NCBI GenBank assembly: GCA_004369045.1
Contig: ML213512.1
Coordinates: 39,930 to 103,929, forward strand
Length of the DNA: 64,000 nt
Origin: Heliocybe sulcata
Lineage: Eukaryota; Basidiomycota; Agaricomycetes; Gloeophyllales; Gloeophyllaceae
Direction of reading: 5' to 3'
Shown piece by piece: positions 25,212 through 37,594 of this stretch; the first letter of the stretch is position 1, and every line of letters begins with the position of its first letter. The notes under the pieces are model-generated. The model did no database searches and was not told the DNA's origin. It saw only the letters and a program-made list of their open reading frames with translations. Position numbers and translations under genes: made by a program.

Positions 25212-27788
25212 TTATCTATCATTATTGCTGTCTATATCCCTCATGCTCGGTCTGACACGGCTCCCGAGGGAAGTCATCTCTCTCAATGACCGCTTCAACC
25301 GCTTATACCCCGCCCGCCTATCCGCCTCCAATACTTCATACTCGCCCCGACGCCTTTCCTCCACCTTACGCAGCTCGGCGATCTCGTCGTACGATTCTCG
25401 TACCCTGCACCGCGTCAACACCACAGGGAGGTCCTCATACGAGACCTTTAAAATAGCACATTATTCCTTCGCCACGCGCAAGAAAGAAGGAATGGGGCAG
25501 ACGTACGACCAAGTTCTCAGCGATCCTCGCCACCCTCTGCGCATACGACTCCAACTTCACGAGGAACGCTTCCTCAGCGGCCTCCCGCGGCGATTGCACG
25601 GCGTAATGGGACGAGAAGGTTTGGTATTTGCGGACAGTGCTATCAGATAAGTTATGTACATGAGAAAACCAAACTGACTTTACATAGGGAGATGGAAGGG
25701 CACCTTGTCAACGAGTCCAGAACCCCTTTATGCCGCGCCAGCCACGCGGCGTACGAGCTCGACGGGGCCCGAGGGGCCGCGTCGTACGGGTCCCCGTTAT
25801 GCAGCGACCGGTTGATGCTTCTCAGAGACCGAGTGAGGGTCGCACAGGCCAGGTCGCATCTATCGAGCCAGGCAGTGTCTGTGGTTCCGCGGGACCTTAG
25901 AGTCTGAGGAGCACCGTCAGTGAGTTAGGCGTCATAAATCGTGGCCGTAGTAAAGAGTAAAGACGTACCTCGCGCATCCGCTCGGTGTGCTCGATGCAGC
26001 GGCGCACGGAGAGGGATAGGAGGACGTCGGGGGTGGAGGAGGTTAGAATGTCCGGGCCCGTGCGGACGTAGTAGGTTACCTCTGTTGTTTCGCTTGCGCT
26101 GAGATTGGATTTGGTGATCGAGTTGGATTTAAGGGCGTTTTCAGTAGCTCCTGTAGACGTCTGGGCGCTGTAGCTCGATTGGACGGAGTTTTCTGGTGGC
26201 TTGGTGAGCGATGGGACGGGGAGGCACGCGGATGATCGAGTCTCAAGTGACGTCCCCGGGATCGCGCAGATGTGCGCCGGTACAGCCAAAGACGAGCCAA
26301 AACCGGTGGTTGAACTCGCACAGACGCTACCAGCATTGAAATGACTCGAGTGACTGGCGCGTGGGGTCACCCGCGGACCATAGTCGTGCAGAGTCTGGAT
26401 GCTACTATCGCAAAACGTCCTTGCGGTGCTGTGAGAAGATACAGCTGCACATTGGCTCGGGAAGGCGGGTGTGGCGTCTTCAAACTCTGTCTGTACACCA
26501 CGATCCTCGACGATCTGGATAGGTTTTCTATTGGCATTAGAAAGTGGCTCGTCTTCGTCGAGGGGCTCTATGAAAGAGTTTGTGGACGAGGGGCAGGGGG
26601 AGGGGACCATGTGCATGAGGCGTTGCATATGTTGGAGTCTCTCCGATAGGAGCGGGGAAGGCGCCTGGCCCTGATTAGTCGTGAACGTGGTGGTTTTTAC
26701 ACCGTCGGCTTCGTGAACGCGGTATACCCATGCTGGGGCTCTCTTGGGATTTGGGGCGCTTGACTCTGAAGAGGTTGAGAGGGGGGAAGGCAGGGATTGG
26801 GGAGAGGAGGGAGGGAGGTTGGGATGAACCTGCGCGAGGTAATCGCGGATCGATCCGCGCGGGTGTCGGAGGCTCGGTCGTCTACTTGACGTTTCGCGAT
26901 AATTATACTCTATCTCCGATGGCTCAGAGGACATGTCTGCGTCGAGATGGGCGGGAAAAGAGCAAGACGTGGCGTCCGAGAAGCGGGACGCCAATCCCCC
27001 GGGATGAGCTGGAGCCTGCGGCGTGCTGGGCCCTGGATCGAGTGCCTCGACGCTCCACGAGGGGTGGCTGCTCATCGGTAATGGGGACGCGCAGAGTCGG
27101 CTGGGAGAGGTGATGATGGGGCACGTGGTTGAAGGAGGTGGGTGCTGTCCGCATGTGCATGGGTACGCGTAGTCTTCCCATGGAGGGCGGGAGGGGAAGG
27201 GCGCGTCCGCGTATTCGTCGTACCGAAGTGGCTGCGTCGTTCGCCGCTCTGGGCATGGGGGAGGCGGATAGTCGTCCGTGTGAGGCGGCCCGACGACGAT
27301 TTCAGTCGGACGACCCTCGCCGAAGACGAGATCCAATGTAATCCGTCCGTACGTAAGTCCGGCCATGATAATCGATATCGTCACTAGAGATAAAGACCAG
27401 AATCGTGGAGAAGCTGCACCCGGCGCAACGATGGTCGCAAGGACAGCCAGCAATATATATCCCGAGCAGACATACAGGCAAGAAGAACAATGCATCCTGA
27501 GCGAGCCAGGAGAGATGGTGCTCCAGAGTATGATGTGCCCCGACATCGCCCAGCAGAGACAATTGCGAGTAGAAAGACCAGGATGGGAGAAAGGTCGCTA
27601 GCGAGGAAAACAAAGCGGGTTATTGTGGAGAGGACGCCACACCAGATGTAGGGATGTTGGGTAACCAGGGCGGTGTGGGTCCTGATATTTTGATGGGTTC
27701 GGCTAGTAGCGCGGTTTTGAGTCCAAGAAGGGCGTCTAAGCTGAGTGGCGCACATTTCTGTGGTTAAAGTCAATGCTCGGATCCACAT
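25212..27788 (-). CDS. Membrane-anchored fungal protein with long disordered region, unknown function
   Basis: Proposed exons in minus order are 27561-27788, 27445-27496, 25969-27383, 25704-25903, 25507-25639 and 25212-25445, summing to 753 residues. The N-terminus has two hydrophobic segments (FVFLASDLSPILVFLLAI, then ALFFLPVCLLGIYIAG running into LTISIIMAGLTYG). A region of about 350 residues rich in Pro and Ser follows, then a helical C-terminal part (DTAWLDRCDLACATLTRSLRS, LVKLESYAQRVARIAENLV, LRKVEERRRGEYE) that looks like an antiparallel helical or coiled-coil domain. The first two splices are the least certain, because several GT donors fit. I do not recognise the family. Its last two exons are duplicated immediately downstream. 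Confidence 0.65.
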
Positions 27789-28411
27789 CGTTGGCAGGGA
27801 TATCTAGACAACGGTGTGAGGGGTAGCCAATTGACTATTGGCCAGGGATACCCTAATCTTATGAGGATCGTCACTTCACCGTCCTAAGAGCTATGATACT
27901 TGAGTAGGGTTTATTTCACGAACCGTATCGGTACCAGCTCCATGTCCCAACCGTTGCTGCGAAGGCGCACTGCTAGCAAGCGCCCAGTTTATCAAGAGAA
28001 TCGTGTAAGTCAGAGTACCTCCTTTGCAATTAGTTAGCCCGCTTTCAAGGCTGCTAGGATTCCGCGGCGGTGGGTTTTAATCTTCCAAGGTACGATGCTG
28101 GCAGAATAGAGGCGTTTCTGACTAGTTACTCCGGCCGGTTTGTTGCGCGTGAAAGCGATGCTCAGTAAAGCTCACGTCCCGCAGAGTGTCCATGACCTCT
28201 AGTAACTGTAGAACCGTGTATTGAATTGCCGTATATCTGCTTTTATCCGTGCGTAGTATTCCAGGGAATTGGGAATTGGGAAACCAAGCTTCGAGGTGAG
28301 AGGAAAGCAGCGTGAGAAAGACATGATAGCCAAATTCCTGCTCTCCATCGTGCTTGCTCCCGTACGTACTCGGACGACGATACAGAATCTGACTATCTCT
28401 CTGACTCTGCT
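27789..28411. promoter_or_regulatory. Divergent intergenic region upstream of EFG1
   Basis: The gene at the left reads leftward and EFG1 reads rightward, so the 620 bp should hold both promoters. No element beyond short open frames is evident. Confidence 0.45.
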
Positions 28412-29467
28412 ATGGGACCATCTCGGACTCGTGACGCAGAATCTTCAGCAGGGGGCTCTAGCAGCCGTAGCAAACCCAAACGAGCCGGACCTGGACCAAA
28501 ATCGAGACGCCCGAAGTCAAATCACAACGACACTGAACCTAATGGCATGCCCGGTGTCCAGAAGCTCAAGTCGCAACTAAGACAGACTCGGCGGCTGCTT
28601 GCGAAGGTGCGAGAGGATACGTCAGTCTCATGTAGATGCGGAAAAGATTCACGGGAGACCGTTTGGTTCAGGATAACCTCGCTGCGGACGTGCGGGTAGC
28701 GACGGAAAGGAGGTTGAAGTCTCTAGAGGCCGATTTGGAGGCTGCTGAGAGGACGAGAAAGGAACGGGCATTGGCGGTGCGATATCACAAGATTAAGTTC
28801 TTCGGTAAGTCTGGTTTGCAAATGGTGTCCATGTAGAAAATAATCACTCGTCGCAGAACGACAGAAGGTGGTCCGTAGGATTTCACAGACGCAGAAAAAG
28901 TTGTCTGGGAAGGACTTGAGCTCGAAGTCGAGGTGTGCGCTTGAGTCTGCCCTACTAGACCTGCGAGTGGACCTCAATTACATTCTTGTGAGTTAAGCTC
29001 TAGTTCAATGATCGGGCATATATTCAGTGCTACTATGCTAGCACTATCCGAAGCTTCAAAAATACATCTCTTTGTTCCCTCCAGAAGTCCGACATGGAGA
29101 AGCGCCTCCTCCGGAGCTGGAACAAGAGAAAGCCAAGACTGATGCCCGGCGGGCGGAGCTTCGGGTTTTGATTCGAAAACAAATGGAGGACGGGCTACTC
29201 AGTCGCGAACCCGAGCTCGAGAAGGACTTTGGATCGAGACATAAGAACAGAAGCGATCATGATAGATCAAACCGGGTTGATGGGCATGGACATGCGTCCT
29301 CAGGCAAAAAGGGACAGAGTGCCAGGGATGTGGCGCCGAAGGCGAAGAACGTCTTGGAGGATGACTTTTTTGGAGGTGAAGACAGCGGGGAAGAAGATGA
29401 GGATGAGTCGATGGAAGGACTGGAGTCGAGCAATGAAGATTCGGAAATGGACGCTGACCCCGAGTGA
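28412..29467 (+). CDS. EFG1: rRNA-processing protein EFG1
   Basis: Four exons, 28412-28606, 28672-28804, 28857-28987 and 29042-29467, join to 294 residues. EFG1 is a nucleolar factor needed for early cleavage of pre-rRNA in small-subunit maturation. The conserved helical core is clear: KLKSQLRQTRRLLAK, LAADVRVATERRLKSLEADL, AVRYHKIKFFERQKVVRR and then LLDLRVDLNYIL followed by HYPKLQKYISLFP. The N-terminus is basic and disordered, and the C-terminal 100 residues are mixed basic then strongly acidic (GGEDSGEEDEDE), as is common in nucleolar proteins. An ATG at 28269 opens a different frame and is not used. Confidence 0.92.
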
Positions 29468-30876
29468 TAATGATGTGAGTAAGCAGATCCTTGGTTCCCA
29501 TGCCATGTCCGTTGCGTCCGTTATCACGGTGATTGCTAGGCTTTCGCGCTCGATTAACACCCCTATTCTAAGCGTTTCAAATCGCCCATGGCCTCGCTAA
29601 CGGTCCCTGGGGCTTTGCAGGGTCCTGCATTCTGGCGTTTCGACTCGCGTCCCGTGGACTCTCGTCTGACTTTACCGTCTTAACCCAGTTGGGAGGACCT
29701 TTATTCAAATGCGGGAATGGTATTTCTGTCCTACCTTATCACCGCCCGAGATGACCGTTTCCTGCTCCTATATTGAGGGACAGCAGCAGTTTCCTTGAAT
29801 TAGAGCTGTATATTAGGGTTGTCTTCGGTGATACAGTGGCATCCGCCTCGGTGCCGCCGCTCGATCATCTGGAGGATCGCTTGGGACCCGTGATTGAGTT
29901 ACGTTCTCCGATTACTTTTTACCTTCTGTCGTTTCTGACTCCGCGACGGTCGGCTGTCTTGCGCTTCGTACCCTGTCTTTGACGCTTAGCTTTGACGCTT
30001 AGGATTCATTCAGCGGCTACTGAATGGCTTGACCCTTTAAAAGAGAACCCACCAATAGGCCGCCTTGGTCCCTGTCAGTGATTGATCTGTCGTTGGATCT
30101 CATTTCGTTTTGCCATCCATCAGCAACAGGGAGTTAGTGGGTACTGAAGTGATGCTGGACCTGCGGTATCACTGAAACCTCAAGCGACTGGCTCTGGTCA
30201 CCTCCTCGGTTTCATTGAGGAGCGGTATCACGTTGCGACCGCATCGTCATCCTTAGATACTTCATGGATTATCCTATAAATTTGAGAAAACAGAACACCC
30301 TAGGCTTGCTGGGTTAAGGCCGTAACGAAGATCCGACTCGGAGTAAGAACATAAGGATGGCACTCCGCACCGTGTACATTGTGTCGAGGTGTTAGTCGGG
30401 TCACTTTTATTATAAGTATGATGGAGGGCAAATGCATCGCAAATATTGCCAATACACATAAGGTTGTCGTGCATATCCGGTAGGCCTGTCCCACGTACAT
30501 AACTGCATTCAATCAAACTTCGTGATTTGTCGACTAGAGGGGGAGCTCGGGTACTGCGTGAATGGACTGAATACACCTGGAAGTCTGTGCACAAGCGTGC
30601 CAGAACTCGTCGAAGCTAGAAATAAGAGGAGGATAAGAAGATACGCGTTTGAGCGCTGAGCCAAATGTGGTAGCAAGGCGGCACCTGCGATCAAAGCGTC
30701 CCGACGGTTCCCATATTTGGAATTGGGAAGAGAGTTCGGTCTCCGCCGAGGTCAGACGGCAATGATGTGAACGCACATATGAGGACTACCATTCCCTCAC
30801 TCTGCCAACTTCCCTCCTGTTCTGTCCGCGCTGGCTAGTCCTCCGTTTCCTTGTCTCCCCCTCGAGCGCGACTTTC
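29468..30876. other. Intergenic, nothing recognised
   Basis: About 1.4 kb with only short frames of no family resemblance on either strand. The right end precedes the ATG of the next gene. Confidence 0.5.
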
Positions 30877-32951
30877 ATGAGTGGCGGGTCGCCAACCGCG
30901 TACCTCTTATGGGCGGCTCTGGCAGTCCTGGTGCGTGGGCTGGTTTAAATAAGCTATGCAGGCGGCTGACGCGCGGCTGTAGTTCCAAGTGTTTCTTATC
31001 TTGCATCTATGGAGCTACGATAAGTTCAAATGTGTACGATGGAACTCTGGGAGGCAGCCAGGCGCGTTCAAGAGGGTCATGACGGTGCGAGCTATTTCCC
31101 TGCGGCATTCCAAGTTTGCTGACATACTAGGAACAGTACTGCTATCTGGGAACATTACCAGCACTTGTGGTTTTCGGAGTTGCAATGACGGATCTGAAGT
31201 TCAAGGAAGGTGCGTGCGGCCAGGCGTACTTAGGTTTACGCGTTGAGTGACTGGAAATCCCGCATGGTAGGATATATGGTATATAGAGAAGGTAGGCTGC
31301 GCAGCATCGAAGAGATATCCAGCCTTACACGCTATCCAGCCATAATGCCAAAGCCTTACGAGCTTTGGAGTCCGGGACACAGACATTGGCTCTTGCCATT
31401 ATTCTTCGTCTTCAGCGGAGCATGGGCGTTGGAAATGTCCGTATATCCCCTTTATCACCGACCGGTTAGGTACTAACGTCTCGGACAGCGTCACACATCT
31501 GGAGGGTATGCGACAGGTAGCATGGTGCAATTATGATGCTAATATTCTCATGGCGCACAGAGTTATCGTTCTGGGTATTCCTGCTGCGACAAGGTCCAGC
31601 ACGCCGGGACTGGTTTAGCAGTGCAGAGTTTCGCATTTGGTACCTAGGTGCGCTAGCTGACTAACCCGTCGACGGCATAGTATCGAGAGCTTACCTGGGA
31701 CAGGGAGTATGGCTGCTATCATTGGGATGCCTCTTGTTACTCTCGTAGCTAGGAAGAACCTGGAGACGGTGAGCGGTCGGGTAAAAGCTACCAACATCAG
31801 TCTAATTGATATTTAGTGCCAAGCGTGGATATTCCTCGCTGGATCTTGTGCCTCCACGGCAACAACGGTAGCATTCATCTATGTCCTGTGGATGTTCCCA
31901 GGGTTCCTCCTGCATGTCAAGAGCCAAGGCGCCGAGATTGACGTTGTGGTTCGCCTGGCGACGTTCTACCAGCTGAATGTGCGATGATTGTTCGTCGCGA
32001 CTAAGATGCACAACTGACCCTCTGTATGTCAGCTTATTCGAGTCTGCTTCCGATTCATCTTTACGCTCCCCCTTCTTATCCTGGCGATCGACGGTGTACA
32101 AGGAGCTCATCCGATTCTGATGAGTCCGTGAGTCCTTTGCCCTGATGCTGATCCGTTGCGTGTGGCTGACATTGGCATGAAAGGTTCGGTTCAGGTACAT
32201 CAGCCTCATGCCATGCCTACCTTACTGTAGCCAACTGATATTTGGCAGACATCCTACTCATGCTCGCAGCTATCGGCTGCTTTGTGTCCTCGGCGATCAC
32301 GCTTCTGGTGCGTGTATAGTTGAGCGCCTTCACCGGTCGACTGACGTCTATTCCCTTGTCTTCCAGATATTCTTCCCTCGTTCACTCGTGAAAGAAGAAG
32401 ACTACGCCCCTCCTCAAGGTTCATTACACGCGACGTCGCCCAAGACCGCGGAAGCGCTGAGCCACCGCTGTCCACGATGTCGTTCTCGCGCCTTTAACAC
32501 GGGGCCTCCCCCATCCGAGGCACGCTCGCCTGCCCCGTCAACGACCGGTAGCTATTTCCCTTTCCCAAATCCAGAACCGTACTCTCCGGGATCCGAGATT
32601 ATGCTCGATGCGCCGAGCATGTATCACTCGCGTACGCGGGATAAGAGGAGGGACAGGGAAGACGACGTGGGCGTCGACGCACAAACCTTGGATCTTGGTT
32701 TGCACCGGGTGATCACGCAGCCGCCACCTTCGTATAGACGGCATTCGAGTGTTATACTCGCGATATCGCGTAGGCCGTCGCAGCAAGAGTTGCAGGCGAG
32801 CCAGTCAAATTTGCATCCTTATGTTACGACCTTTACGTCCCCCATTGGTAAGAGCAGCACCACCACCACCGGTTACTCGCGTACTCACTCATGTTTGGCA
32901 GATTTACCTGATGTTGATGTTCCCAATGACGGTCTACCACGAGCGATTTGA
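30877..32951 (+). CDS. Conserved fungal multi-pass membrane protein
   Basis: Thirteen exons join to 452 residues: 30877-30930, 30983-31084, 31131-31209, 31340-31436, 31489-31505, 31561-31647, 31704-31768, 31817-31978, 32033-32127, 32184-32194, 32249-32307, 32367-32847 and 32902-32951. Two are micro-exons of 17 and 11 nt. The protein starts MSGGSPTAYLLWAALAVL and has about seven hydrophobic segments with conserved loops such as YDKFKCVRWNSGRQPGAFKR, FWVFLLRQGPARRDWF, DVVVRLATFYQLNLIRVCF and SAITLLIFFPRSLVKE. The C-terminal 170 residues are cytoplasmic-looking, serine-rich and probably disordered. I recognise the family as widespread in fungi but know no assigned function. One intron (31437-31488) contains a perfect TACTAAC branch site. 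Confidence 0.85.
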
Positions 32952-33866
32952 CGTGCTATCCATCACAACATACCTCACATCCTAGTCATCTCGTTGCTCA
33001 TCTCAATCACGACTATCTCATTAATGCATCTTGGCTACAGGCACAAGTTGGACATTGTTCATGGATTACGATTGCGTTGTTGCTGTTGCTATCTTGTTGT
33101 ATTCTTAAAATGCATTATGCTGTGTACTCTAGCCTGTATTATAGTCGCTAGTACATCGGATTGCATTACTGGATCTGAGGACTAGTTTCGTTCTACTCAC
33201 TGAAGACATGTTTCGGTGACTGCCGGAGCTCGGAGAGTCGTTCTTCGGATCCTTTCAGATCCGCTACAACTGATCAGTATCTGAAGCAGCATTAAGATTG
33301 TCGATAACACCGGTACGCAGGATGCATTATGCGTGTTCGCAATCAGAATTAAGCTTCGTTGTTTCTTCGTGTAGCTTAAGCTTTACACGCTGCCTGGACT
33401 GCTTCCTGGATCCCGCGCAGTGTCTTCTTGTTCACAGCATCCCTTGACCGGTTCGCGAGCTGATACATCGTTGCCAGTGGCTCCTCACAGGACCCTCTTT
33501 CTCAACTATTGAACGTTGAATGCCGGAGACAAGGGAAACGAGCAGATCAAGCACTCGCGTCTCTGAGTCGGCCAACATCCAGGCGGGTCAGTCGAGATGC
33601 ATTGTTGGGTATCTTTGAATTCAGGTGGGCCGTGGATTCTCGCACATCCCAATTTGCCTACGAAACTCAAGACAGCATCTTCTCGCACTCGATATACTTA
33701 GCCTGATTGATTTGGGACGCATTTTTGGAACTATGCATGCCCATCTGATACAATGAATCAAGGCGCAGTCTAGCAGCTCCTACATATAAACGAACATCAA
33801 CTCTACTGTTTTATCTTCTCGACCTGGTCCTTAACCCCCACCCGCCGTGAATATCCGAAGTTACTT
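32952..33866. other. Intergenic, nothing recognised
   Basis: Short frames only. The right end is the probable promoter of the F-box-like gene. Confidence 0.5.
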
Positions 33867-34872
33867 ATGAACTCAGCCGCGGAACGCCAGCTCCCGCATC
33901 GTCTGCCTTTGGAATGCGTTGAACGTGTAAGTGCAGCATCCACTTCGTTAGCCTCTTCCATCTGCTATTGTACGCAATGCCAGCTCATCCGCTCGTCGAT
34001 CGTTAGGGTGAGTAATCGTCATACCTGTTGCGGCCTATATTGATTGCGTCCGCATACAAGTGTCCTGCCTTGCGGCACAGCAGCATCAATGCACGGCGTC
34101 TATGCTCGCACTTGTTTGTCGATCCACGCATTCCTTGGTTACCCCTATTCTTTACCGGTCCGTCACCCTGAGAGACTTCTGTTCCATCAAGTACTTCGCC
34201 CGCACCTTACTCGACGAGGCTAAACTCGGAAGACTAGCCGGTCTTGTGCAGCAGCTGTGGATTGGAGCGTGCGACAGACGTGACACGGAGGATTGTGATC
34301 GCTATCGCAAACTGTCGAAAGAGTGGGCGATCCCAACGATCCTGCCGATCCTGCGGCTCTGCACCTCACTTCATAATCTTGCCATTATTGGTGAAGCCCC
34401 ACGAGATCGTGCCGAGGATATTAGGGAGGCTATCCCACCTAGCGTAGAACGGCTCTTGCTAGCGCTGCAACCAAACGAAACGGTCGGGAAGCTTGTCACC
34501 GAGCGTCGTATCATGGACGTTGCTGTCCTAGTCCACACCCAGGACTTGGCTCAGCAGCGTATCAAAATTACTGCTCCGCAATATCACATATTACGCACGA
34601 TATACACTTGCTGGGAGGATTTCAATCGTGTCGTGTTGGCTACGCCTGGATGTGAACGCGCAGACTCTCGGCTGGGAGAGCTGGGAGGCGCCCATTTGGT
34701 CCTGTATGGCGAGACGTTCCCTGCAGATTGCCATTGCACCACTGGTCCGACTATTTATCGTAAACAAGGCGCGCGCCTTAATGGTTCCTCTTGGCATGAG
34801 ATGCTCTACAGACCTCTCGATGAGGGCGAGGACATGCTCGCTATTCTTCATCGCGAGTGGAAGATGGGTTGA
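33867..34872 (+). CDS. F-box-like protein
   Basis: The main exon (34061-34872) encodes about 270 residues. Short exons upstream (33867-33926 starting MNSAAERQLPHRLPLECVER, then from 33984) add an F-box-like start. The block LPLECVER, then LALVCRSTHSLVTPILYRSVTL, is the usual layout of Agaricomycete F-box proteins, which recruit substrates to SCF ubiquitin ligases. The rest resembles the leucine-rich but poorly conserved C-terminal part of that family (ILPILRLCTSLHNLAIIG). The splice from the second to the third exon needs a weak donor (GTCATA at 34018) to keep frame, so the exact N-terminal junction is uncertain. Confidence 0.5.
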
Positions 34873-35433
34873 TGTTTTGCAGGTAAGCATTCGACGTCCA
34901 GCTGTCTTTGTTCATCCACGTACTATTACAGGTTGAGTCTGGCTTGCTCAGATGATGAAGCGGTGCTGCGGTTCGATTACCTTGCACTTGGTAATGTTTT
35001 GAACGTCACTGTTTGTGGTTCATGACTGGTTAGGTGTCTGTAGTTATATATGAAGATGTAGGGACCAATGCCAGATGTGTCGCTAACGCAGCCGTATCAC
35101 GACATTGGTGGGACTTCATTTCAGCCGTAGGTTGAACTGATGTTCTTCATGTTATGTATTCCCTAGCCCGCAGTGTTGGAAAGGAATGCCCAGGAGTGAA
35201 CCGATTTTGAGAGCCTCGGGAAACGGTGATCATCAGAGCTGCATTCGAAACGTAGCATCTTGCTCGAAGGAAGCGTGACGTTGAAGAAAGGATGCAGGGT
35301 GTGGCACGTTTCCCTCGGTCTCGTGATCGGCACTCAGCTCGCGCCTTCGAACAAAGGAGCCAACAGTCCTTACCGCATCCTTTCTTCCCCAGTCCATCAT
35401 CCTCTGTCGTACGGGTCATTCTACTGTCTGACA
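34873..35433. other. Intergenic, nothing recognised
   Basis: No supported coding frame lies between the F-box-like gene and the APH-like gene. Confidence 0.5.
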
Positions 35434-36603
35434 ATGCCATACTTCAACGAACAGGCTCTAAGGCTACATGTTACGGAGCACGTCGGCGAGCGATTGAAAA
35501 AGCGTCTGGAGGTCGTCCAGGAAGGTAAGTTGCAGGGTCAGCTATGAATAGCTTCCGGCACTCAAACATGTTTTCACTGAGACGATAATTGCAAGGCCAG
35601 TATGCCATGTTATATTAGTGTTCGCGCTGATCTGTGCCACAGACCTACCTCGCCACATCTTCCAGCCGCAAGAGAAAGTATACAGTCCGTCTACTATTTA
35701 ACCAGAGCTACGAAGAGTTGCTATGGGAGGCAAGTAGTCAAGATACGCTGAGTACTGGATAGATTATGACCATCGGTGGCATAGGCTGGCGCTCTGGACT
35801 TTGTCTGGAGACATTGCTTGGCGCCTGTCCCGGACCCCATTTCGTATGGACAGGCTGGGTACCCGAACGACAATGCGACGATACTGATCCAGAGAGAGGT
35901 GGGAGAAGCTCCGTAGCGGCTCTAGCGTGTTCATTGTCCAATTTTATACTAGGTCTCTGGCGTCCCGTTGTCTCAAGTGTGGAAGGACATGGATGACTGC
36001 CAAAGATACGTTATTTGTCGTGCACTTGGGACTATTCTGGCAGAGCTGTTGTCAGTCGAGTCCAGTTATATCGGGAGACTGCAGCTTGATGACCAGCCTG
36101 AGCCGCCGAGGTGGTTGTCGGCTCGTGAGTGGCTGATGGCAGTTGCGGAGGGAGAGACGGGATACCACATGAAAGAAGAGCGTTGTCAAAGAACATTCGA
36201 GGAACAAGCACAGATAGCTGCCGTCGTGGCCCACCTTGCGCTCGCGCCTGTGTTGGCCGACGGTGAGAATCCTATGTTGCGGTTCGTCCTCTCCCCAGGC
36301 CTGCTTCGTCCAGAAGATATCCTCGTAGACCAAAACAACCCAGCGAAAGTCACCGGTATCGTCAAATGGAGGGAAACGGGCGCCATCCCGATGTTCGCCG
36401 TAGACACGCATTTCCTGCGTTATGTCGCGTTTCGGGACGAGGAAGAGCGGTGGCAGCTCAATAGCTTGGTGAGGTGTGTCATAATCGAGAAGGTGCCTAC
36501 GTTGGCAAAGGTGATGGGAAGGCAAGGAAAGCAACTGCGGTATTTGTATCATTTGGCTAGGAACAGCGGTCGCTGGAGGAGGCTGGTGCTCAGGCTCGAT
36601 TGA
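35434..36603 (+). CDS. APH-fold (aminoglycoside phosphotransferase-like) protein, probably catalytically dead
   Basis: The last exon (about 35953-36603) carries EVSGVPLSQVWKDM when joined to 35775-35895, which reads LAPVPDPISYGQAGYPND: the usual N-lobe end and hinge of fungal APH-family kinases. The C-lobe gives CRALGTILAELLS and then LSPGLLRPEDILVD and KVTGIVKW. Active members have HGDL..NIL and a metal-binding Asp in GIIDW; here both catalytic positions are replaced (P/L in the first, K in the second). A first exon at 35434-35524 starts MPYFNEQALRLH. The middle exons (35525-35775) could not be joined unambiguously, so the gene may be decayed there. Confidence 0.5.
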
Positions 36604-37594
36604 GTATATGTATCTTTGTCGCGGTAATTCCAGTGGAGCCACTAAACAAGGAGTTTCTTGAGGGTTTGACCCCATCCAGGGCTTGAGGTGGGTGGAAGCC
36701 TCCAGAGGGTTTATTTGGGGTTTATCAGTGAGAATCGCAGGAACACATCGAATAAATCGGCGGGGAGACGGCTCGCATTGCATCTACTGCAGACGAGAGG
36801 CAATCCGTAGAATATGGATGAGTATGCCAAACGGGGTCGAAAACGTTCGTACGAGGCTGGAGAGAGTGGGCAAGAGAAAGGCAAATGTACAAGAGAAAGA
36901 CAAATGTACATGTGAAAGTTTGGAACCCGCTTGGCCACCGGCATTCGCCGATTCACAGACGCCACAGATTTCCGAATCCTTGCTCGCTCGGGCGATGCTC
37001 ATTCTAGTATCTAGTGCAACTCTGTAAGCACTCCTCTTTTCCTGTCCCAGGAAACCAATCTTGCACCTGGGACGTCTACCAGATTTCATCCATAGAGCAA
37101 TAGAGCAATAACTATTTATTATGACTTGAAGACACGTAAACATCGCCGGGGAGGCCCGAGTGATAGACGTTGTGATCTTTTGACGGGAGATAAACATAGT
37201 ACAGACTCTCTTTCTGGCGCCGACTACATATAGGTAAACTGTCCTCGCCTCTGTAAGTGTTCACTCGTTGTCTTGCATATTCAAGTCTGCGTGCTGAGCG
37301 ATCCTCAGGAATTAATCTTCGAGCTTTCAAAACTTCAAGCTTCAGTAAAGCTCCGAGTCCGAATCAGCCGTGCTGGTTGGACACCATGTTTTATGCAGGA
37401 ATATTCTCGACGTTTCCTCCCATCCGAGACGAAGTCGAAGACTCTTCGTCGATGGCATCGATAATTACTTTGCAATGTCCCGGGCCGAGCGACCGGCCCG
37501 TGACAATGGGCTGTCAGTGTCGTCATCGCGTGCACCCCCACATATAAGGTGAGGACGTTCGCTGAATATTTGCTTTACTGCCCACCGATTCACC
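36604..37594. other. Intergenic, holds the aldo/keto reductase promoter
   Basis: No coding frame is supported. The right end has a TATA-like box at about 37541-37549. Confidence 0.5.
37541..37549 (+). promoter_or_regulatory. TATA-like box of the aldo/keto reductase gene
   Basis: CATATAAGG lies about 46-54 bp upstream of the start codon, followed by a short leader ending CACCATG. Confidence 0.5.
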
